Positions 11,884 to 24,250 of a DNA stretch of 64,000 nucleotides are shown one piece after another. The stretch is from Angiostrongylus vasorum (taxonomy: Eukaryota > Nematoda > Chromadorea > Rhabditida > Metastrongylidae). Both the position numbers and the translations under genes were made by a program. How positions within the stretch are numbered: the stretch's first letter is position 1; every line of letters begins with the position of its first letter. Location of the stretch: positions 124,001 to 188,000 of the forward strand of contig JADANN010000417.1 in NCBI GenBank assembly GCA_018806985.1, written 5' to 3'. The notes below the pieces were generated by a model that worked only from the letters and a program-made list of their open reading frames with translations, searched no databases and was not told the DNA's origin.

Positions 11884-12528
11884 GTCTGTTTCATTCTACA
11901 GAAGAAAATTCTAAAACTACTTGAGGTCTCAATGGAGAAAAAATTCTACCACATATAAATTGTTCAAGTAGACGTTTGTATTGTTATGTCGTCTGAAATG
12001 TGGCCGGTCAAGGCAATTAACAAAAACAAGGACAAAATAATGTTAGGCGCTTTACAGTTGGTGTTAAGCGTTTCAAAGTAAAAAGAACGAAACGGCTTCC
12101 AGATTCAATGCCTTTTCGCCGCGAAGGAATTTTTTATGTGACCTATTCAAGGATGTATGACGACTTCTAAACAGTTCCATTTAAACCTGCAAAGCAAAAA
12201 ACAAGAGCTACCACGTAGTTATTTTCTTCATCTACAGAATGTCAAACCGAGTTCCCCAGAACATGGAAGGCAAACTTGATTTCAAAGGCAAAACTCATTC
12301 TTTGTATATTAGCAGAAATTTGAACAAGAAGAAGGTGTACTACACATTGAGATGCTCGACCCATTTCCATAGTCATCTACAGTACTTTACAAGAATCTTA
12401 TGCGTATAGCGGGTCTTAAAGCTTTGTCATAAAATAATGATTAGGTTGCCTGAAATTAATGTTCGGTGTGCAATTTCATTTTGCTCGCATATGTTTTAGC
12501 AGCTGTTTTTTCCTATCCAAATGCTAAA
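11884..12528. other. Unassigned DNA
   Basis: AT-rich, with nothing recognised. Confidence 0.5.
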
Positions 12529-12793
12529 GGGCGCATGTGGTGCAGTGGTCGAAGGCGCTGTGCGACACACACGTAGAATCGACCCCAGCGCCCATGGCCC
12601 ACCAAGCCTTCCATTCATCCGGGGTCGGCAAATTGGCAGTGGCTCGATACATCGGCAGGCTATCGCGAGTCATTGTAAAGGCCAGATATGCATTCCATCA
12701 CCTCCATTCGATGCTTAATGAAGTCGAATACGTGGCGCACTCTCAGGGTTTGATCAACGCTGAGAGCTTTATCCATTTATTCATCCTTTATCC
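12529..12793 (+). mobile_element. SINE family A copy with internal deletion
   Basis: Head GGCGCATGTGGTGCAGTGG, B-box region AGAATCGACCCC, then CCGGGGTCGGCAAATTGG joined directly to CAGTGGCTCGATACATCGG. The segment that normally reads GTACCAGACTTGTCTGGGAG is missing. The tail GAGAGCTTTATCCATTT ends near 12793. Conservation is high, so it is one of the younger copies. Confidence 0.85.
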
Positions 12794-12984
12794 GAGTGCT
12801 AGATTTTTATAAACCATTGCAAAGCTCATTTTATGCACTTTCGTTTCGTATAATAAATTAAAATATAAAGTGCATCTCTGATTCTTCTGAAAATGATCCT
12901 TTGATTCTGAGAAATCGTTTAGCAGAACAGCATTTTCGATAAATCTAATTTCTACGGGTTCAAACCCATAGGGGACGAGGCACA

Positions 12985-13775
12985 AACATCCCGAAACACC
13001 AACAAGGTATGGGGCCAAAAAAAGTGTTAATGAGCGCACAGTGCAAAGTCGATTTGAAGAATTTCGTGGTAGCGAGTTTGATATTGAAGGCGAAGAAGGT
13101 TGTGGACGTCGTTCTTGACGGAGGTGACTTAAAACCTTTTCTTGAAGGAAATACTTCTGCGATAACTTGCATAAGAACTAGGCGTACACCTAAACTGTTT
13201 CGGAGCATCTAAAGAAGTGGGAAAGTCGGAGAAGTCAAAGAACTCGTAGTGAGGTGTCGTCGGTGTATCTTCTTTGTACTCAGAACGACTGCTTTTTTGA
13301 TCACATTATGATGTGCGGAGAGAAACGGATGCTGTGTGATAACCGACGCCGATCGGCTTAATGGTTCGTCGGCGATGAAGTTCCGCAGCAGTTCCCAAAC
13401 CCGAAATTGCTCCAAAAAAAGCTTATGCTAATCGTTTGATACTTTGCACCTGTTCGATCCATCACAGCTTACTCCTACGATGACTACGGTTGCATGAGTA
13501 TTCAGGAATAGCAGTCCTTTAAAGATAGTAATCCTTCCAAACGATAATGAGCAAATGCAGGTCGTGCTACCGTCGTTGCAAGAGTTGGACAAGCTGTCCT
13601 ATGAACCTCTACCTCATTTACCGTACATGCCAGACTTTTCGCCCACCAAATACCACTTCTTCAATTATCCCGCCAACTTTCTATGAAAAAAAGTGGTTTG
13701 GAAACCATGTCGACTCCGAAACCGTATTCAAGGACTTCATCACCTTTCGAAGTCCAGAATTATAAATAAGCGGTG
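12985..13775 (+). pseudogene. Decayed mariner transposase
   Basis: Recognisable pieces of a mariner (IS630/Tc1-mariner, D,D34D) transposase lie in order but in different frames and with stops. Near 13020 VNERTVQSRFEEFRGSEFD matches the N-terminal helix-turn-helix region. The stretch at 13300-13420 reads GEKRMLCDNRRRSA, then DEVPQQFPNPKLLQKKL. At 13545-13690 DNEQMQVVLPSLQELDKL is followed by LPYMPDFSPTKYHFF, which carries the third catalytic Asp in the family's PDLSP-type motif. The second motif keeps DN but has lost the rest of HDNARPH. The protein would have cut and pasted the element; this copy cannot. I could not find convincing terminal inverted repeats. Confidence 0.8.
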
Positions 13776-14326
13776 TAAGCAGATTTGTTCCTCCTTAACA
13801 AAAAAATTCACAGATTCTGGTAGTTCCCATTTCGATCGATAAAGTATATTGTGAGCTGAGATATGAGACTTTAAAAAATATAGTTTGAAATTGCACATTA
13901 ATTCTCAGAAAACCTGAAAGAAATACAACAAAGCAGGAAGATACCATACTTCTAGGAAGTAAAAAGTTAAGTAAACGATCTAAACGAGTGTTCAAAAATA
14001 CACTGTACTTTACAAGGGGCGTGTATTACTGCAGCATTGAAGTTTCATTTTTGTAGTCTAAAAAGAGATTTTAGTTTTAGTAGACTTGTAGAAGTTCTCA
14101 GCCCTTCTATAGGATTCTATATTACCACTACTAGCTAAACTAATATCCCATAGGCTTTTACTATCAAGAAACTACAGAAACTTTGAAATGATATGACTTC
14201 ATTGAAACTTAAGCTTGTCACTGAAGTTAAGGGATATTGCAACCAATCCACATTTTTGAAGGTTTTAAAACTTGAAATTCTACTTCCGTGAGCTATTAGA
14301 AGGACCTGGGTCAGATGCTTTTAGAT
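13776..14326. other. Unassigned DNA, possibly mariner 3' flank
   Basis: AT-rich sequence directly after the transposase relic. It may include the element's 3' untranslated part, but no inverted repeat was identified. Confidence 0.4.
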
Positions 14327-14627
14327 AGATGGAGTGCGTGAAACGTGGTGATTAGAGGTACCTTGTAATACAATATGTGTCACTGGTTCGATCCCGCTCC
14401 CAACATGCAAAGCCTCCCATCTTCCGCGGTCCGTAAATTGGTATTAGACTTGTTCGGGAAGAGAGGGTGCACACTGATATTATGCGTCGATAGGCAGCCG
14501 AAAATCACTGTATAAGCCATATTTTCATTCACTCACCGGTAACCATGCTTGATGAAGTCGAATCTATGGCGCAACGCTAAGGAAATGGTCAACGCCGAGT
14601 GCTTTATCCTTCATCTTTTATTCGAAA
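14327..14627 (+). mobile_element. SINE family A copy with 9-bp target-site duplication
   Basis: Direct repeats CTTTTAGAT occur at 14318-14326 and 14628-14636. Between them lie the head (GTGGTGATTAGAGGTACC, then CTGGTTCGATCCC), the body (CGGTCCGTAAATTGGTATTA) and the tail (GTGCTTTATCCTTCATC). Body sequence is diverged but colinear with the family. Confidence 0.75.
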
Positions 14628-14636
14628 CTTTTAGAT

Positions 14637-17600
14637 CCCTGGATCTAACAGAATGATCAGATTTATCAGGACGCGATCAATCAATGGAAAGTTTAGATAG
14701 GGTTGTTAGATGAGAGAGTTTCCAACTAGAACATTCAGTGCAACTGCTTTTTAGCTTCTGAAGTATTCTTGGTGAGACCACGCTGAAAACGCCATCAATC
14801 AGCAAAATGGGTCCTTCTCCTGCTTCTGCACTTCCTTTTCCATATCGTCGATCTACATGAAGTACACCTTTACTGTAACAAATTAGCAGGATTTCAGAGT
14901 GTTCTACTGGATAAATCGATGTGTGGTACACCAAAAACTAATCAATGACCGAAATTTGGATTGGTAGATGTTCCAAAGTTCTACTTTTTATAGAACTTAT
15001 GCGAAAACAACCGAACTTAATAAAGAAGGTTTCCTCTTCATATATAATTTGCTTGTCCACTTTTTTTTATTTGACTGAGATTCTTCGATACCGTTTTCTA
15101 TGATTGCATAGTTCTTCCGCAGTGTATTCGTCATCGTCAATGACGATGGGTCTCTACCACACCTCTCACATTTTCACATTCCCACTTCAATCACAAATCT
15201 TCGAAGCCAACGCGGTATCCCATGAAATACAAGAACAAGGGGGTAATCGTGGGCTCGAAGCCTATCTGAGGTTCTGACTTTTGATTGCACCTCAGCATCC
15301 CTGGTGATTGTATTCCACATAGCAACATGCCATAGAAAAAAGAATTGGTAGCAAATAAGAAGTTACGATGTTGCACCCTGTATTCGTTGGGAATTTGATT
15401 GAAAAGAAGTTTGACATGGCGTATGGCTTCTGCGAGTTTCTTGTCAAATATCTCAAAATTGTCCTCCCTTTATTCCGGTTCCAATATCCTACAATGAATA
15501 TAAACTGGGCTACAAACAAAGGCACTGAAAAATGGGACTCGTGCTTTGAAAAGGTACATGTAGAACTCAATAATGGGAAAAAAAAACTGACGGTAGAAAG
15601 CAACTGAACCTTTTATGTCACAAAATTTGATGTTTGATGCTGAATAGACTTTTCTTGTTGTAGAAGGCTATTTTCTAAAATTGCATGGTAATCGTTTCCC
15701 CAAACAGTTTGCTGTATTCTTCACTGATATGTTGTTCCCGGACATTTCCAAAGGGATTTGGCTAAGGTGAAAAAAATATTTGTATGGGAGAATTTAGGAA
15801 TGTAACATTTGTACTGAACGTTTCTGGGAGTGACGTCGGACCGAATCAGTAGGGACTGCAATCATCTCATTAACCAGGTCAATAGAGTCGTTCGCTTGAT
15901 GGAAGTGATAATCAATCAAACTCTTTTAGCGGAGGAAAGAGCCGAAAAAAAATTTCAGACGTTCCCGCAACGATTTTTAAGCAAACGATTCAGGTAAGAA
16001 ATGCTGTTCATCTGGAAAATCATTGCAATCCTTTGCTTTTTTGATTAAAAAGTTTAGAGGAAAATCTGAAACCTGGAAAGCATTCGGCGCTCTGCAATGG
16101 TCAGTGGCTGAAAAAGGTGGCATTTATTCTTTCCGTTCTTAGCACCGTAGACGTGATAAAATGCATATTTAATCAACACGATGATCACGGGAGGCTTCTT
16201 CTACATCATTTCGGTGTTTTTATCCTTCTATAGGAGTCTAATGCCAGTTGGCCAACCTACATTGATGGAAGGACATGGCCTGCTGAAGAGGTACGATGGA
16301 ACCAGTGAGTGACAAATCGACCTTCAAACTTTGAAAGAATGCCAACACTACCTACTGAGTGAAGAAGCGGCCACAGCGAAAAATACTTGCATTACTAGAA
16401 ACAACCATTAAAAATACCAGAGGTACTCGCGTTTTTGGAGGAACAAATTGAGAACAAGGGACAATTTCCTGGAAAAAGCTTAAACGCAAACATGAACTTC
16501 ACTTAGAGAGAATACTTAATAAATATGGGCGGTATTGTTACTAACTATGACCAGGCAAGTGTGTTCAAAGAAGTATATTTACACTACTATGATTTCTACG
16601 CTTCATGGAAATCTGCGGTGTCTTCTTGGTTGTTGAACTTTGTTGAATACAAGGGCTTCATTCTCATAAAAGCGAAAGTTCACTTAAACTGAGAGGAAGT
16701 TGGGCAACTCTACACGGAACCCCAATTAAATATATATCTGTCGGGTGGCACAACAGAATTCTTGGCTACCTTATCCCAATAACAACAGAAATAAGGGTCT
16801 CATCCAAAAGCTACGACGCTCTTGTGTTCTCTGAGATACCTTAGTCTTCTATTCACTTCTGGGCGATAGAGGGATGATTGGAAATATTCTAGTGCTCATA
16901 CGAGTTAGCTGGTCATTATCGCAACTTCAGGTCGTAAAGGTGGTACTTGAATATTATTACTGAACTGGCATTCAACTACAAAGTATGACAAGGGTTCAAA
17001 CACATTTGCCACTTAAATCGTATGCTGTCGATTCAGTAAGATTTTTCTATCGAGCCACCAGAAACTCGCACCTCTGGATTCCCAAGTCGTGGAGAAATCG
17101 GCTATTGTAAATCCTTCTAGGTTTTATGATGAAGTAGATCTTTCCTGCTATTGTTCGTTTATCTCCGTTCCTAAAATATGACAACCAGTATGGCACAAAA
17201 TCCGAGTGAGTATGAATGAATACTTTAAATGCGAAGCATAGGTAGATCCTCTCATGTTAGAAAATGATTGATTTAAAACGGACGAAAATAGCAGTAGAAT
17301 GGACATAGAATAGTATATAAGCGTTCTGTAGGACCATTTACAAAACTAGTGGATGTGTTTGTACCTAATGTCAATCACCTGGAGTTGGGAACGATTTATG
17401 GAACACAGAGTGAAGCACGGAGTCGTCACAGTACCAAAGCGGGACCACAACCACGGCAGCCAATCTCGGGAGAAAGAAATGAAGGGGAGATCTATTGTGG
17501 CCCGCACGATTCGTTAAAATGGGCCATCCGTGTAGCCAAGTAGAACAACGATATAAGATTAAACGTATAAGTTGTTGCTGTAGAAAAAGATGCTTTGTGG

Positions 17601-18204
17601 TTTATTAATAAAAGTAGAATGTTCCTGCTTAGAAAAACTTGCTTGTAGAACCTGCACGATTTGGAAAAGGCACTGATATCCCCGTTTTAAACGTAAAATG
17701 TTCGGTATTGGTTGATGCAATCTTGAGAAAAAAAAACGAGAGAAGGACAGAATGGAGGACGCAAAAAGGAAGAGAAGTGAAATGGAGGACAAATATTATG
17801 CCATCACATTTTCTGCGACAGAGTGGCTTATAAAGAGGTAACAAAACTAGAAAACACGGCCGTTTTGGAAGTATTTGGCTTGAAGTTCAAGAGCACCCTA
17901 TACAAGAAAGAGTGAGATGTCACTTATAAAAAGCCAGAGAAATGGTGGAATTGAATCGAAGCTTTCAGAACAGAAAATGTCACCAGTAAAAAAAACGAAA
18001 TTAAATGCTTTGCTTTCAGTAAGGTAGCATCGTTCCGACAGATAATAGTCCATGTAAGGCGGTTTTTTAAACAATAGGAGCAGAAGGCTTTCACGTAATC
18101 TGAGGAGAATCGAACATGTATACTTGCTGTAAAAATGATACAGTAGCAACACTAACTATTTTCGTAAGTTCACAATGGTTTCCTACCTTATAGTGACCGT
18201 AGGA
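14637..18204. other. Long unassigned stretch
   Basis: More than 3.5 kb with no repeat family, RNA or protein motif that I recognise. Several open stretches of 60-100 codons on both strands show no splice borders or motifs. It may be intronic. Confidence 0.45.
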
Positions 18205-18325
18205 AGCTGGTGAGTGTCGAACTTGTTACATGGAGTATCTCTCCTTCGAGAGAGTCACCCAAGGCGATAATAGGTTCGACATTTTTGTCAGGAATCCCGC
18301 CGATAACAGAAACCACTACCAAGGT
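18205..18325 (+). mobile_element. Family D fragment, diverged
   Basis: GAGTGTCGAAC, CACCCAAGGCGA, TTTTTGTCAGGAATCCC and AACCACTACCA align in order with the 5' half of the family D copies at 45.3, 57.8 and 59.6 kb. The 3' half is absent or unrecognisable. Confidence 0.5.
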
Positions 18326-19539
18326 GGCTAGGTGGCTTCGATAGATGACCATGGCACTATTTCGCTAGAAACGTCCTCGTTTCTCTTGAGCGTTCAATGT
18401 CCATTGAACAACTCTGACGTGTGACAGAGGCGAATGAAGACTCTAACTAGTAGCTCTTTTAATCATTTGGTTGAGTAACGATATTGTAAATGATGCAAAT
18501 AAGTCGTGGAGAAGTATTCTAAGACTTGAAGTGAAATGGATCGTTTTGCTATTGGCCTATCGAGCACGGAATTCATGACGTTCAACAAAACTTGATGTTT
18601 CCATAAAAGCTGCAAACAGCTTCAAACAGCTTTCTTTGTAAGTAGTAGTAGTCCATATAAATTAGAAATGCTTTTTTATTCTACCACTCACGAGACTGTT
18701 GGGAACAGATGAATTGATGAAAAACTACGTAATGAGTTTACTTTTTAACTGGGTCTTCATTTTTGCAGATTTATGGATGGCATGGATTTTGACATTCAGA
18801 ACTGATCTCTGATCTCGAAATGGGTCATTAAGCTTCTTAGAGTGGAAAGAACATAAAAAATGAAGACCAGAACCTAGCCGTTTTGACAAAAATGCAGTTC
18901 TATGAGCTTACTTTACGAACTTCCAGCTTATTAAGCTGCCAGTAGCAGGCTAAAATCAGTTGAAAGTCGGCTTTGCAGAAACTTTAGTATAGAGTGGTAT
19001 TTATTGCGCAACACCACTTTAGAGAAGACTTTTTATGTAAGTGGAAAGTTTGCTTAAGCGAAAGGTCGACGAAGAAAAAAGTTCCTGTGGAATGACGTAT
19101 GTCCCAGACACAGTGCCCTACTTCTTCGAATAATGTTGCTTACATCCTGTATCAGACTTTTGAATAATAGTTTAACAGCGTCTAACAAGCGGGAGTCATT
19201 ATTCCAACTGACAATGATATTGTGGCCTCACTTCTTCGTTGTAAAGTAGGTGAAGGCCGACTAGTCAAAACCGTCGATTTGCATGCGAAACTCGTCAATC
19301 GGTCAACGATAAAAAGCGGATTATCGTCGGCGTTTGATGCCGATGTTGTGTCCTCAGAACCTCGATGACCCCAAAAACTCTGAAGAAATGGTGGCAACAT
19401 CTTATCCTAAGCCGGTATGGACACCGAAGCTATTTTAGTTCAAAGATGTTATATTGGGACGCAGAAGTGAAGCTACGGTTGTAAAAAGTCCATTTATTTA
19501 AAAAAGTTTAAAAAGTTTTTCCCGTTTATAAGAAGGCCG
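18326..19539. other. Unassigned DNA
   Basis: No gene or known repeat seen. Confidence 0.5.
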
Positions 19540-19692
19540 ATTTTGGCCAGGCTGACTTCGGGATCCCAGGGAACCACAGTGGCTAGACCGGCAAGTCTCC
19601 ATAAGCCTGGAGATTATGCCGGCGCTCGCACAACTAGTGAAGACGGGCCGTCCAAGTTTCGCAACAATAGACCGTCAATATTTTACTTAATA
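19540..19692 (+). mobile_element. Family D 3'-end fragment
   Basis: Begins GGCCAGGCTGACTTCGGGAT and continues with GGAACCACAGTGGCTAGACC, GCTCGCACAACTAGTGAAGA and CGGGCCGTCCAAG. This is the 3' half of family D and ends in the part shared with the RTE 3' end at 39.05 kb. It is 5'-truncated, as expected of target-primed insertions. Confidence 0.75.
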
Positions 19693-21184
19693 CCAAAATG
19701 TGTGGGTTCGCTACATTGTCCTCGAATGGTCTGTTAACTACTAACAAGATCCACTGCCGTAAACGGAGTTTCTCCTGTGATGAAGACTATCTGCGGTAGC
19801 GGTCTGAGAAGGCTGTATAGCACCTGCCTCGGTCTTCTAAGAAAAATAGCTCAGCCAAGACTCAGTATGTTATACCACCATTATTGTCATTATTTTATTA
19901 TTACTCAATATATTAATGGAAGGGAATAACAGAGCAACGAGTTAGAACCGAACGCACTCGCGAATATGACCACTTCCATGATGGTATGAAGAGAAAGAAA
20001 CTATTGAGAGAAGTACTGAGATCGCCACAACGTATGAAGCGTGGTCATCTAAGCGTCTGAGTCAATAAGTATCGTATTGTATTTCATAACAAATTACACT
20101 TATCTAAAGCCCTACTATTTCTGATCAAGAAACCGACTACATAAGTCATTTTTTAAAATAAAGAGAAAGAGAAAGAGAAAGAGAAAGAGAATGGGAAGGA
20201 GAAGGAGGAAAGAGAAAGCAGATGTTAGAAAGTTGAGTAATCCGTGAAAATTCTCGCAGGTTAATATTAGTGCCGGAAAGTCGGAAGCAATGGTCAGGCG
20301 GAAATTGGTCGTTGTATCGAGAAAGTGGAAGGCAGTTGAGATCTGTGACGAGAACACGGCTTACCTTTTAGTCTATGTTGAGCATATCGACACACCAGAA
20401 TGAAAAGAATAATGCAAACAGTGACTGATCTCCGTCGCATCTTAAGGGAACATGTAAGTGAGCTCCCGACCACTTTCCGAAGTAGATTGTTCGCAAAAAA
20501 CACTTGGGATTCTTTAGGATTCTTTAGGAGACGATGAAAACAAACTTTGTTTTTAGGCAGCAGTTCCTCTGACTACCTTTTTTCTCTTTCTTCAGTTGGG
20601 ATTTCTGACTCTTGTTAAGAAGAGTTGTAAATTTTTAAAACTCATTTAGTATTAAGTACGTGCGCGAGGGTGCTTAGAAGCAACAAACAATAGTCGTTGG
20701 TCCCATCACGTTCCATTGGCTATTACGTACGCAATCCCTGGCTGGGCAGATTAGTTCCGGACTTCTCTGCGATAATAAAAAGGCTGAATTGATGCAATGG
20801 AAGGTAGATGCACATAAGTGGACAAATAAACATTCAACACTTATCCTTTACTGGATACGTAACGTAATCAACGCTATGTCACACGCCGCTTCGTTGATCA
20901 TCATCCGATTCAAACGTTTCGTGTCAATAAAGCCTCCATTCATCCATTACATCTGCCAGAGTTGCTACATAGGTTCATCTTCTTTGAAGTACTCAAATAA
21001 CACCACATTTTACGATCTCTGTAAATAAGTCACATCTCCGGTCGGCTGCCTTACTTCAGAGCACAAGAATCCGATAGAACAATTACTAAATATTATTTTC
21101 AAAATATTATCCCAGCGAAAACTTATAGTTCTTATTCCACTTGGAACTCTTTTCAACTCCTATAAGATTCCTATAAAATGTTAT
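19693..21184. other. Unassigned DNA with a GAGAAA tract
   Basis: Apart from the purine repeat at 20158-20220, I recognise nothing. Confidence 0.45.
20158..20220. repeat. (GAGAAA)n purine-rich microsatellite
   Basis: Five near-perfect AGAGAA/GAGAAA units are followed by GGAAGGAGAAGGAGG. Confidence 0.9.
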
Positions 21185-21290
21185 TGTAAAACATGGTCTT
21201 TGGTTCGGTCCCAACCCAGGACAATTCTAATCCTTCATTTCTCCAGGGTCCGAAAACTGGCCATGGACTTGTCTGTAAGAATAAAAAATG
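21185..21290 (+). mobile_element. SINE family A fragment
   Basis: The B-box-like TTGGTTCGGTCCCAAC is followed by CCTTCATTTCTCCAGGGTCC and GGACTTGTCTGTAAG in family order. The A-box side and the 3' half are missing. Confidence 0.5.
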
Positions 21291-21586
21291 CCGGCTTGCT
21301 ATATAGATAGATAGATGCAAGCCAATACATAAGCCAAGTCCACTTTAAATCCTCTGCACGGCAACTACGGTTGCATTGTTTTACTCTTTGTATTTTGTAA
21401 TACCTTCAGTCTGCTCTACTTTGTAGCGTTTATGCTTTTTCCAAGATTTTTGGTAGCTTGTGTAAGTGTGAAAATTCGTTGTTGAACAACTGCCACATCT
21501 ACTAACTTCAACAAAGGCTTAGAATTTCTGGAAGGTCCGAGAATCTCTCTCGCATCGTTGTTTGATTATTTTGATGTCGAGTGATA
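21291..21586. other. Unassigned DNA
   Basis: Contains a short GATA run near 21305; nothing else is recognised. Confidence 0.45.
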
Positions 21587-22370
21587 TGTATTCTTTCTTT
21601 GATACGTTTACAAGAGGTTGTTATATAACTTTCAATCGGATATCCGTTAGAAGTTGTTGTACAAAGTCCGCAATGATGTCTTGTGCTAGGGCATCGAAGT
21701 CCTTCATTTAGTTATATCTTCCCCACGTTTTGGCTTTAAACGTCCACGATAGAATTAAATCCTGTTTTCTCTAAGAAAACTGTGAAGATAACTAACAAGT
21801 TTCCAAACAGCTTTAAATTAAACTTCTTGTTAGAGCCTTCGTACTGATAATTTGGAAGCCTAGGACATACCTATTTTCCATATTGATTAACTTTTTGGTT
21901 ACTTGTTTTGAAGCACTGTGATAAAGCATAGCTGAATTAATATGTATTCTTTCTCTGATTGGCTTACACGAGGTTGTTAAATAACTTTCATTCAGCTAAC
22001 GTTTCGACCATTTTCTACTTCATCAGAGGTGATTATCCGAGCCGACGGTCCATAGTTGTTTGTAGTCTCGATGATCCTCTTCAGTAGAGCATCTCTCGAG
22101 TGACGTGTACTCACCAGCCGATGCTCTTTCACACAGGTCGGTTGTTTGTTTGTTGTTGGTATGACTACAAAACGCCACATCGAGAAAACCAACGTCTATG
22201 GAGCATCGACCCGGATCTTCGGCTCTGATGAAGATGAAGACGTCGAAAGGTTACCCGAATAAGGCTATGTCAATATTCTCGTGTAAGCTCGACAATTTAA
22301 ACACATTTTGATTATTTTACTACCGTGGTTAAACGACGGTCGGTTCGAAATTACAGCCGAATCAGTTTGA
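21587..22370. mobile_element. Inverted pair of Penelope termini (family C)
   Basis: ATATGTATTCTTTCT...GAGGTTGTTA occurs at 21587-21640 and again, directly, at 21937-21990. From 21950 to 22150 the sequence is a minus-oriented pseudo-LTR, with AACGTTTCGACC and TCATCAGAGG as the reversed hammerhead core. From 22150 to about 22370 a plus-oriented copy follows: ACATCGAGAA, GGCTCTGATGAAGATGAAGA, CTCGTGTAAGCTC, and then TTTTACTACCGTGGTTAAAC near 22318, which is the reverse of the terminal repeats bounding the element at 26.3-29.5 kb. The result is a near-palindrome of two termini without an internal coding region. Confidence 0.65.
22218..22259 (+). ncRNA. Hammerhead-ribozyme-like motif with paired stem I
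   Basis: Stem I TTCGGCT (22218-22224) pairs with ACCCGAA (22253-22259), six of seven positions. The core is CTGATGA (22225-22231) and GAAA (22245-22248). Stem II is GATG-AAGA-CGTC, four pairs including one G-U. Helix III would be minimal and is weakened here by a C-to-G change after GAAA. The predicted cleavage follows T22252. This matches the type I hammerheads known in Penelope-like elements. Confidence 0.6.
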
Positions 22371-22710
22371 AAAGTTCTGAAATTTAGATTTCATTCCCAT
22401 ACATCAAGCGAATTTTTTTGCTTTGCATCCGACGATTATATGACACTTTATCCTCCACTTTTATCGGGATATTTTTGCGCTCCTTCGAAATCTGAGGATG
22501 AATTTATTCCTAACGAAAACGGCTGGGTTAAGATGCAGTAGTAATGAGCAGTTGCATTTCAGAATATGTCGCACATTTTCAAGGAAAAAAAAAGCCAAAA
22601 TGAAGCCAAAAATACACAGAAATTAAAAGTAGGCAAAGCGATAAGGTTTCAGTGCGACTGAAATCTTGGTTTAGAATTTTCTCTGCTTCGGTTATGGAGG
22701 AATTTGCCTT

Positions 22711-22810
22711 GCTAGATTACAATCAACCTGACCTTTCTAGCCTCTGAAGAAGCTTGGCTGGCTAGATTACAGTCAACCTGACCTTTCTACCTTCTGAAGA
22801 AGCAGAATTC
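22711..22810. repeat. 50-bp tandem duplication
   Basis: GCTAGATTACAATCAACCTG begins at 22711 and recurs with one change at 22761; each copy ends CTTCTGAAGAAGC or close to it. The second copy runs into AATTCGCCAAAACCTCAAGC, which resembles a degraded Penelope hammerhead. Confidence 0.8.
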
Positions 22811-23053
22811 GCCAAAACCTCAAGCAACGCCTTGTCTTTGCTCATTAAGAATGTGGACTAATAGGAAATAGGAAGGTCAAGGGTGAAAAACCGTTCAGGC
22901 TCGGCTCAAATAAGTTCGCTGTTGAGTACAAAAACTCATTCCTGGGCTAAAAATGCTCCATTGATCGTGCCAAATTCTTTCGTTCTCTTAGGAATCCCAC
23001 CGTTGAGCAGAAAGTTTTTTTCAATTTATCTTTTGCTACGGTTTTAACAAACC

Positions 23054-23305
23054 TCATGGTTCTCGGTGAAGCGAGCCGGAACACTCGTGAGGGGGAAACC
23101 TGACTGACCATCGCAGACGACAGCCGCTTCCATAGTAAACAGCGACGCTCTGCTGGGTAGAACGAGCTGGCTGGCTATCGGTGGCTGTCGGCGGATGTTC
23201 TGGATGAAGAAGCAGCATCATTTCCCACTGGAAAATCACGCGGAACGCATCATCCAGACGTTTTTCGTCGTGTTTCAAGAAACATAGCTTTTTCCGATGC
23301 TGCAT
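23054..23305 (-). CDS. Candidate exon in a GC-richer block
   Basis: About 83 open codons on the minus strand start MQHRKKLCFLKHDEKRLDD. They lie in a block with visibly higher GC than its surroundings. No domain or TTTCAG acceptor is seen. The plus strand is also partly open, so the direction is uncertain. Confidence 0.15.
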   Translation of the reverse strand: MQHRKKLCFLKHDEKRLDDAFRVIFQWEMMLLLHPEHPPTATDSQPARSTQQSVAVYYGSGCRLRWSVRFPPHECSGSLHREP

Positions 23306-24164
23306 TTTTTGTGTTCAGGTCCAGCTTCTCATTAACAAACAACTTTTCTTGTCGAAATTTCTATTCTTCCATTTTATAATCGTTTTTCCTCTTAAAAATC
23401 ATAAGGCGGAATAATAAGCCTAAGCCACAACACGACTCGAGTAATAATAATTCAATAATCTAACAGAATGTTGTAGCTTTCTACCAACTTGTCTAACTGC
23501 GTCTTCAGGTGAAACCGACTTCTCAGAACGCTAAGCTATGCATAAATAATGAACTGCATTTCTCCTCCTGCTTCTAAGATCCTATGGAATAAAAACCTCT
23601 CATTGAACTTGCATTCACCAGGATTACGTACAAGAGAAATAACAAGAATCTAAAAAGATAAGCGGCCACACTAGGACAGTTTTGCGCTATCTTGTCGTAG
23701 AAATCTGAAGAAAGCAAATAAAGAGCCCTTCTAGGTAGTAAAAAAGAACCAGTTTTTTCTGAAAACCCACAAAGAAATCCAACCTATTTGTGACATCATT
23801 TTCTTCATTCTCTAAACATCGTCGTAAATACGACGGTGATTTGCTGGGGCTAACTCGGATCACCATCTTAGCGATATGGACGACAAAGGTCATCATTAGT
23901 TGAACAGAGTAGACGTCGCCCTTCTTCACGAACATCGAAGATTTACGACCAGCCAAACACACTGAGAGCTGTGTCTAACAAGGTCACAAAGAAATGTTTC
24001 GTTCCAAAAAATCTTTGTTTGGCGGCCCGGAAAACCCCGACGGATGGTTAAATTCATAATGGAGCAACTAATTTAAAAATACTGTATGTGCTTGTATATT
24101 AAAGCGCAGTACTGTATCTACGTATCTTTAAACAACAAGCTCATAACATTTATGAAAATCTCTT

Positions 24165-24250
24165 GCTCCCTTCCTCTTTTCTCTTTCTGGCTCCTCAGCT
24201 TCTCATTCTCTTCCTCTATATCTCATTCTTCCCTCTTTCTCTTCTCTTTG
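24165..24250. repeat. Pyrimidine-rich low-complexity tract
   Basis: Mostly C and T with repeated TCTCTT/CTTCCTC words. Confidence 0.8.
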
